Source: Armatimonadaceae bacterium
GTDB taxonomy: Bacteria; Armatimonadota; Armatimonadia; Armatimonadales; Armatimonadaceae
Assembly (NCBI GenBank): GCA_030447685.1
Contig: JAUJOK010000020.1
Coordinates: 1 to 64,000 of the forward strand
DNA length: 64,000 nt
Direction: 5' to 3'
Positions within the stretch are counted from its first letter, which is position 1. Each line of letters begins with the position of its first letter. The notes below the pieces were generated by a model, which saw only the letters and a program-made list of their open reading frames with translations, made no database searches and was not told where the DNA came from. The translations under genes were made by a program, and so were the position numbers. Shown in pieces: positions 62,260 through 64,000 of the stretch.

Positions 62260-62399
62260 CCTCTCCCCCCTTCCCCCTCTCCTGAGGGAAAGGGGGTGTG
62301 ACAGTTATACATCGTCCTTCTGCGGTAGCGCAGGGTTTTGCAGAGCCTCTGGTAAAGCAGGCCCCCCTTTCCTTTAGGAGAGGGGGAAGGGGGGAGAGG
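62260..62399. repeat. Palindromic element with 37-bp arms
   Basis: Left arm 62260-62296 and right arm 62363-62399 are inverted repeats with 35 of 37 matches (core CCCCCCTTCCCCCTCTCCT). The right arm overlaps the 3' end of the gene at 62374-62850 and supplies its last residues (PPFPLS). It shares the CTAAAGGAA-like centre with 15872-16002 and the C-rich pattern with putA 20825. Confidence 0.85.
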
Positions 62400-62850
62400 C
62401 CAGCCAATCGGGAATGGTCACGGGCGGGCCGTGGCGGATAAACTCCCCGGCTTCGGCGCGGGCCGGAATCTCGTCCGCCCCACGTCGCAGCGTCGCCGCG
62501 CGCTGCTCTTCCGTTGCGTCCTCATCAAACAGGCTGTACTCGGAAAGAAGGCGCGCGCCCTGGCTGTCCACCACAAACACCGCCCAGGGATCGTCCTCCG
62601 GGCCACTCACATCCCAGAAGGTGCAGGCGTACCGGCCATCCGGCGATACGTAGACAAGCCCGCACTCCACATCCTCGAAATCGTAGCGGCGCGACAGCGG
62701 AGCAAGGAGCAGCCAGTTGAGCGCGTCGGGCACCTCGTCTGCCGCGTCCTCCATCTCGCCGTATTCCGCCAACAGTACGGTTGGGAACCACCCGTGTCGC
62801 TGTTCCCAGCGGGCAAACTCGGCTTCGGTCGGCTCCGTATAGATCGGCAT
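62374..62850 (-). CDS. Hypothetical acidic protein
   Basis: 158 residues, no signal peptide. Reads AEFARWEQRHGWFPTVLLAEYGEMEDAADE, then VECGLVYVSPDGRYACTFWDVSG, DPWAVFVVDSQGARLLSEYSLF and an acidic helix. The aromatic-rich beta pattern resembles SMI1/KNR4-like small proteins but I cannot assign it. Its last six residues come from the right arm of the palindromic element, so its natural C-terminus was probably shorter. It ends in the Nudix leader and begins 3 bases after the DUF3866 stop. Confidence 0.7.
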   Translation of the reverse strand: MPIYTEPTEAEFARWEQRHGWFPTVLLAEYGEMEDAADEVPDALNWLLLAPLSRRYDFEDVECGLVYVSPDGRYACTFWDVSGPEDDPWAVFVVDSQGARLLSEYSLFDEDATEEQRAATLRRGADEIPARAEAGEFIRHGPPVTIPDWLASPPFPLS

Positions 62851-62853
62851 GAT

Positions 62854-63969
62854 TTATAACTCCGAAGAGCGGCGCGGGCGAACGCGCGCGGCGGCCAGCG
62901 CGCCCGCTGCGGCAGCGGCATGAAAGAAAACCGGGTCGTCCTCTACCGCGCGTCCCATTGATTTGACGGCGATTCCCCGCTCGGCTAAAAGCGCCATTCC
63001 CGGCCCGCCGTCCGCTGTTTCTATTGTATGCCGCGCCCCCACCGGCGAATTGTCCACGCTTTCGCGCAGCGCGGCCAGCTTTTTGGCCGGAACAGTGAGG
63101 GCGTCGCCGCCGGGAAAGGCCAGCAGGGCGGGAGACTGGGCCAGCAGGCCGAGCGCGGTGACGGAATGGTGCGAAAGGCCGCTGTGCCGGTCGCGTTTGT
63201 CGGCCAGCGACAAACGCAGCACCCCGATAGGCGTGCCCCACAGCCGTCCCGCCAGGTCCAGCAGCGGTCCCTGCTCGATACCGGAAAAGCCGTAGCGGGT
63301 TCCCGTGCCCGCGTTGCCCGGTCCCTGGCAGACAATAATCACGTCAGCCTGCGCGATACCGCGCGCGGCCAGCAGCGCAGATGCAGCGGTAACACACTCA
63401 AAATCGCCGCCGAACGCCTGTCCCGCCGTCAGCGTCGCCTCCACCAGGCCCGCTTTTTTCAAATCACGCACCAGCGATGACAGCCCGATAGGCAGGGCGG
63501 CGGCATCGGTCATCACATAGGCGATGCGGGCATCAGGCCGCGCGGCCCGGACACCGGCGGCCACCGGCGCTATCTGCGAGTGGATATTCGCCACCACGAC
63601 CGGCGTCTGCATCAGCGTGCCCGCCGTTTCCCAGAAGGGGGCGTACTGCGGGTCCATCTCCACGGCGGGCACAGCGTGCTGGAGCGGCGTATAGCGCAGC
63701 TTGACGATATGGCCTTCGGGGTCGCCGTGCGTTTCGGGCAGCGGGCGCGACAGGTTATGGAGCACGAAATCCACGCCGCCGGTACCCAGCCCCAGGTCGC
63801 GTGCCGTCGTGTTCAGCACGACTTCGTCGCCGACCGCAATCGGGCCGGAAAGCGCGGGATAGGCGAGGGCCGGACGGCTTTCCGCCCCGTTCATGACCAC
63901 CACCACCTCCACGGAGTCCGCATCGGCGCGGGTAATGGCGGTTACGGTGGCGCGCGCTTTGTTCAGCAT
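62854..63969 (-). CDS. DUF3866 family protein
   Basis: 371 residues. Signature segments: GDEVVLNTTARDLGLGTGGVDFVLHNL, HIVKLRYTPLQHAVPAVE, RIAYVMTDAAALPIGLSSLV, VIIVCQGPGNAGTGTRYGFSG and LSHHSVTALGLL. DUF3866 proteins occur mainly in Gram-positive bacteria and thermophilic phyla; function is unknown, though GGVDFVLHN and the GPGNAGTGTRYGFSG loop suggest a nucleotide or phosphate site. The start is ATG 63969, 31 bases from the window edge, so an upstream gene could exist. Downstream it abuts the unknown protein by 3 bases. Confidence 0.9.
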   Translation of the reverse strand: MLNKARATVTAITRADADSVEVVVVMNGAESRPALAYPALSGPIAVGDEVVLNTTARDLGLGTGGVDFVLHNLSRPLPETHGDPEGHIVKLRYTPLQHAVPAVEMDPQYAPFWETAGTLMQTPVVVANIHSQIAPVAAGVRAARPDARIAYVMTDAAALPIGLSSLVRDLKKAGLVEATLTAGQAFGGDFECVTAASALLAARGIAQADVIIVCQGPGNAGTGTRYGFSGIEQGPLLDLAGRLWGTPIGVLRLSLADKRDRHSGLSHHSVTALGLLAQSPALLAFPGGDALTVPAKKLAALRESVDNSPVGARHTIETADGGPGMALLAERGIAVKSMGRAVEDDPVFFHAAAAAGALAAARVRPRRSSEL

Positions 63970-64000
63970 ACGTTATCGAAAATCACGCGCGGTGCGGATG

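Overview
The window is a high-GC bacterial chromosome segment, most consistent with Armatimonadota or a close relative. That assignment is inference. It rests on the mix of an ECF sigma-WD40 fusion, a DUF3866 protein, a TTHB210-like secreted protein, a prepilin remnant, several PhyH dioxygenases, a family-B DNA polymerase, and TATAAT-type promoters that sit only 6 to 10 bases before start codons and so predict leaderless mRNAs. I see no rRNA, tRNA or CRISPR array.

Layout. 1-3600: a secreted metallophosphoesterase-like N-terminal fragment whose distal end is corrupted, and an LRR-Roc-COR (ROCO) GTPase, both on the minus strand, followed by a palindromic intergenic element. 3600-9273: a GH4 glycosidase, a PIN-type toxin-antitoxin pair, prepilin and BNR/sortilin gene remnants, a TTHB210-like protein, and the ECF sigma-WD40 fusion. 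9.5-16.4 kb: tandem PhyH dioxygenases, a vWA lipoprotein with a coiled-coil partner, a truncated haemoglobin, a GIDE-like membrane protein, and a small YHS/TRASH metal-site protein. 16.4-24.1 kb: purine permease, ZipA-like protein, DUF3592-like membrane protein, PutA and AsnRS. 24.1-26.4 kb is an accessory patch: a VapBC-like pair inserted at the 3' end of asnS with a second copy of that 3' end beyond it, a shattered gene, and a nucleotidyltransferase pair.

26.4-37.0 kb, all minus strand: a sigma-70 factor, then Pnkp and Hen1. These are the two proteins of the bacterial RNA end-repair and 2'-O-methylation system. Here they are about 5.4 kb apart, separated by a PhyH protein, a response-regulator adenylate cyclase, a hybrid histidine kinase and a MoaD-like protein. 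37-45.3 kb: DUF2071, acyl-ACP desaturase-like, phosphoesterase and M28 peptidase genes, frameshifted histone-deacetylase and DUF1080 genes, and a nucleotidyltransferase gene flanked by copies of the 3' end of a DUF2227 gene. 45.3-48.8 kb: the housekeeping dnaG-sigA pair. 48.8-57 kb: a glycine-rich split-domain protein, GlnD, a broken gene, a heavily frameshifted ispH, a RAYT/IS200-like transposon with 66-bp inverted ends, and a family-B polymerase. 57-62 kb: a membrane multi-PAS kinase and its REC-HD-GYP-STAS partner. 62-64 kb: Nudix, an unknown protein and DUF3866.

Themes. (1) Two accessory modules sit between copies of the 3' end of the neighbouring gene. (2) At least five palindromic insertions of about 50 to 140 bp are present, two of them in frame inside pnkp and putA. 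(3) Small indels cluster in conserved genes, including the usually essential ispH. This means either consensus errors or decay, and cannot be decided from the sequence alone.
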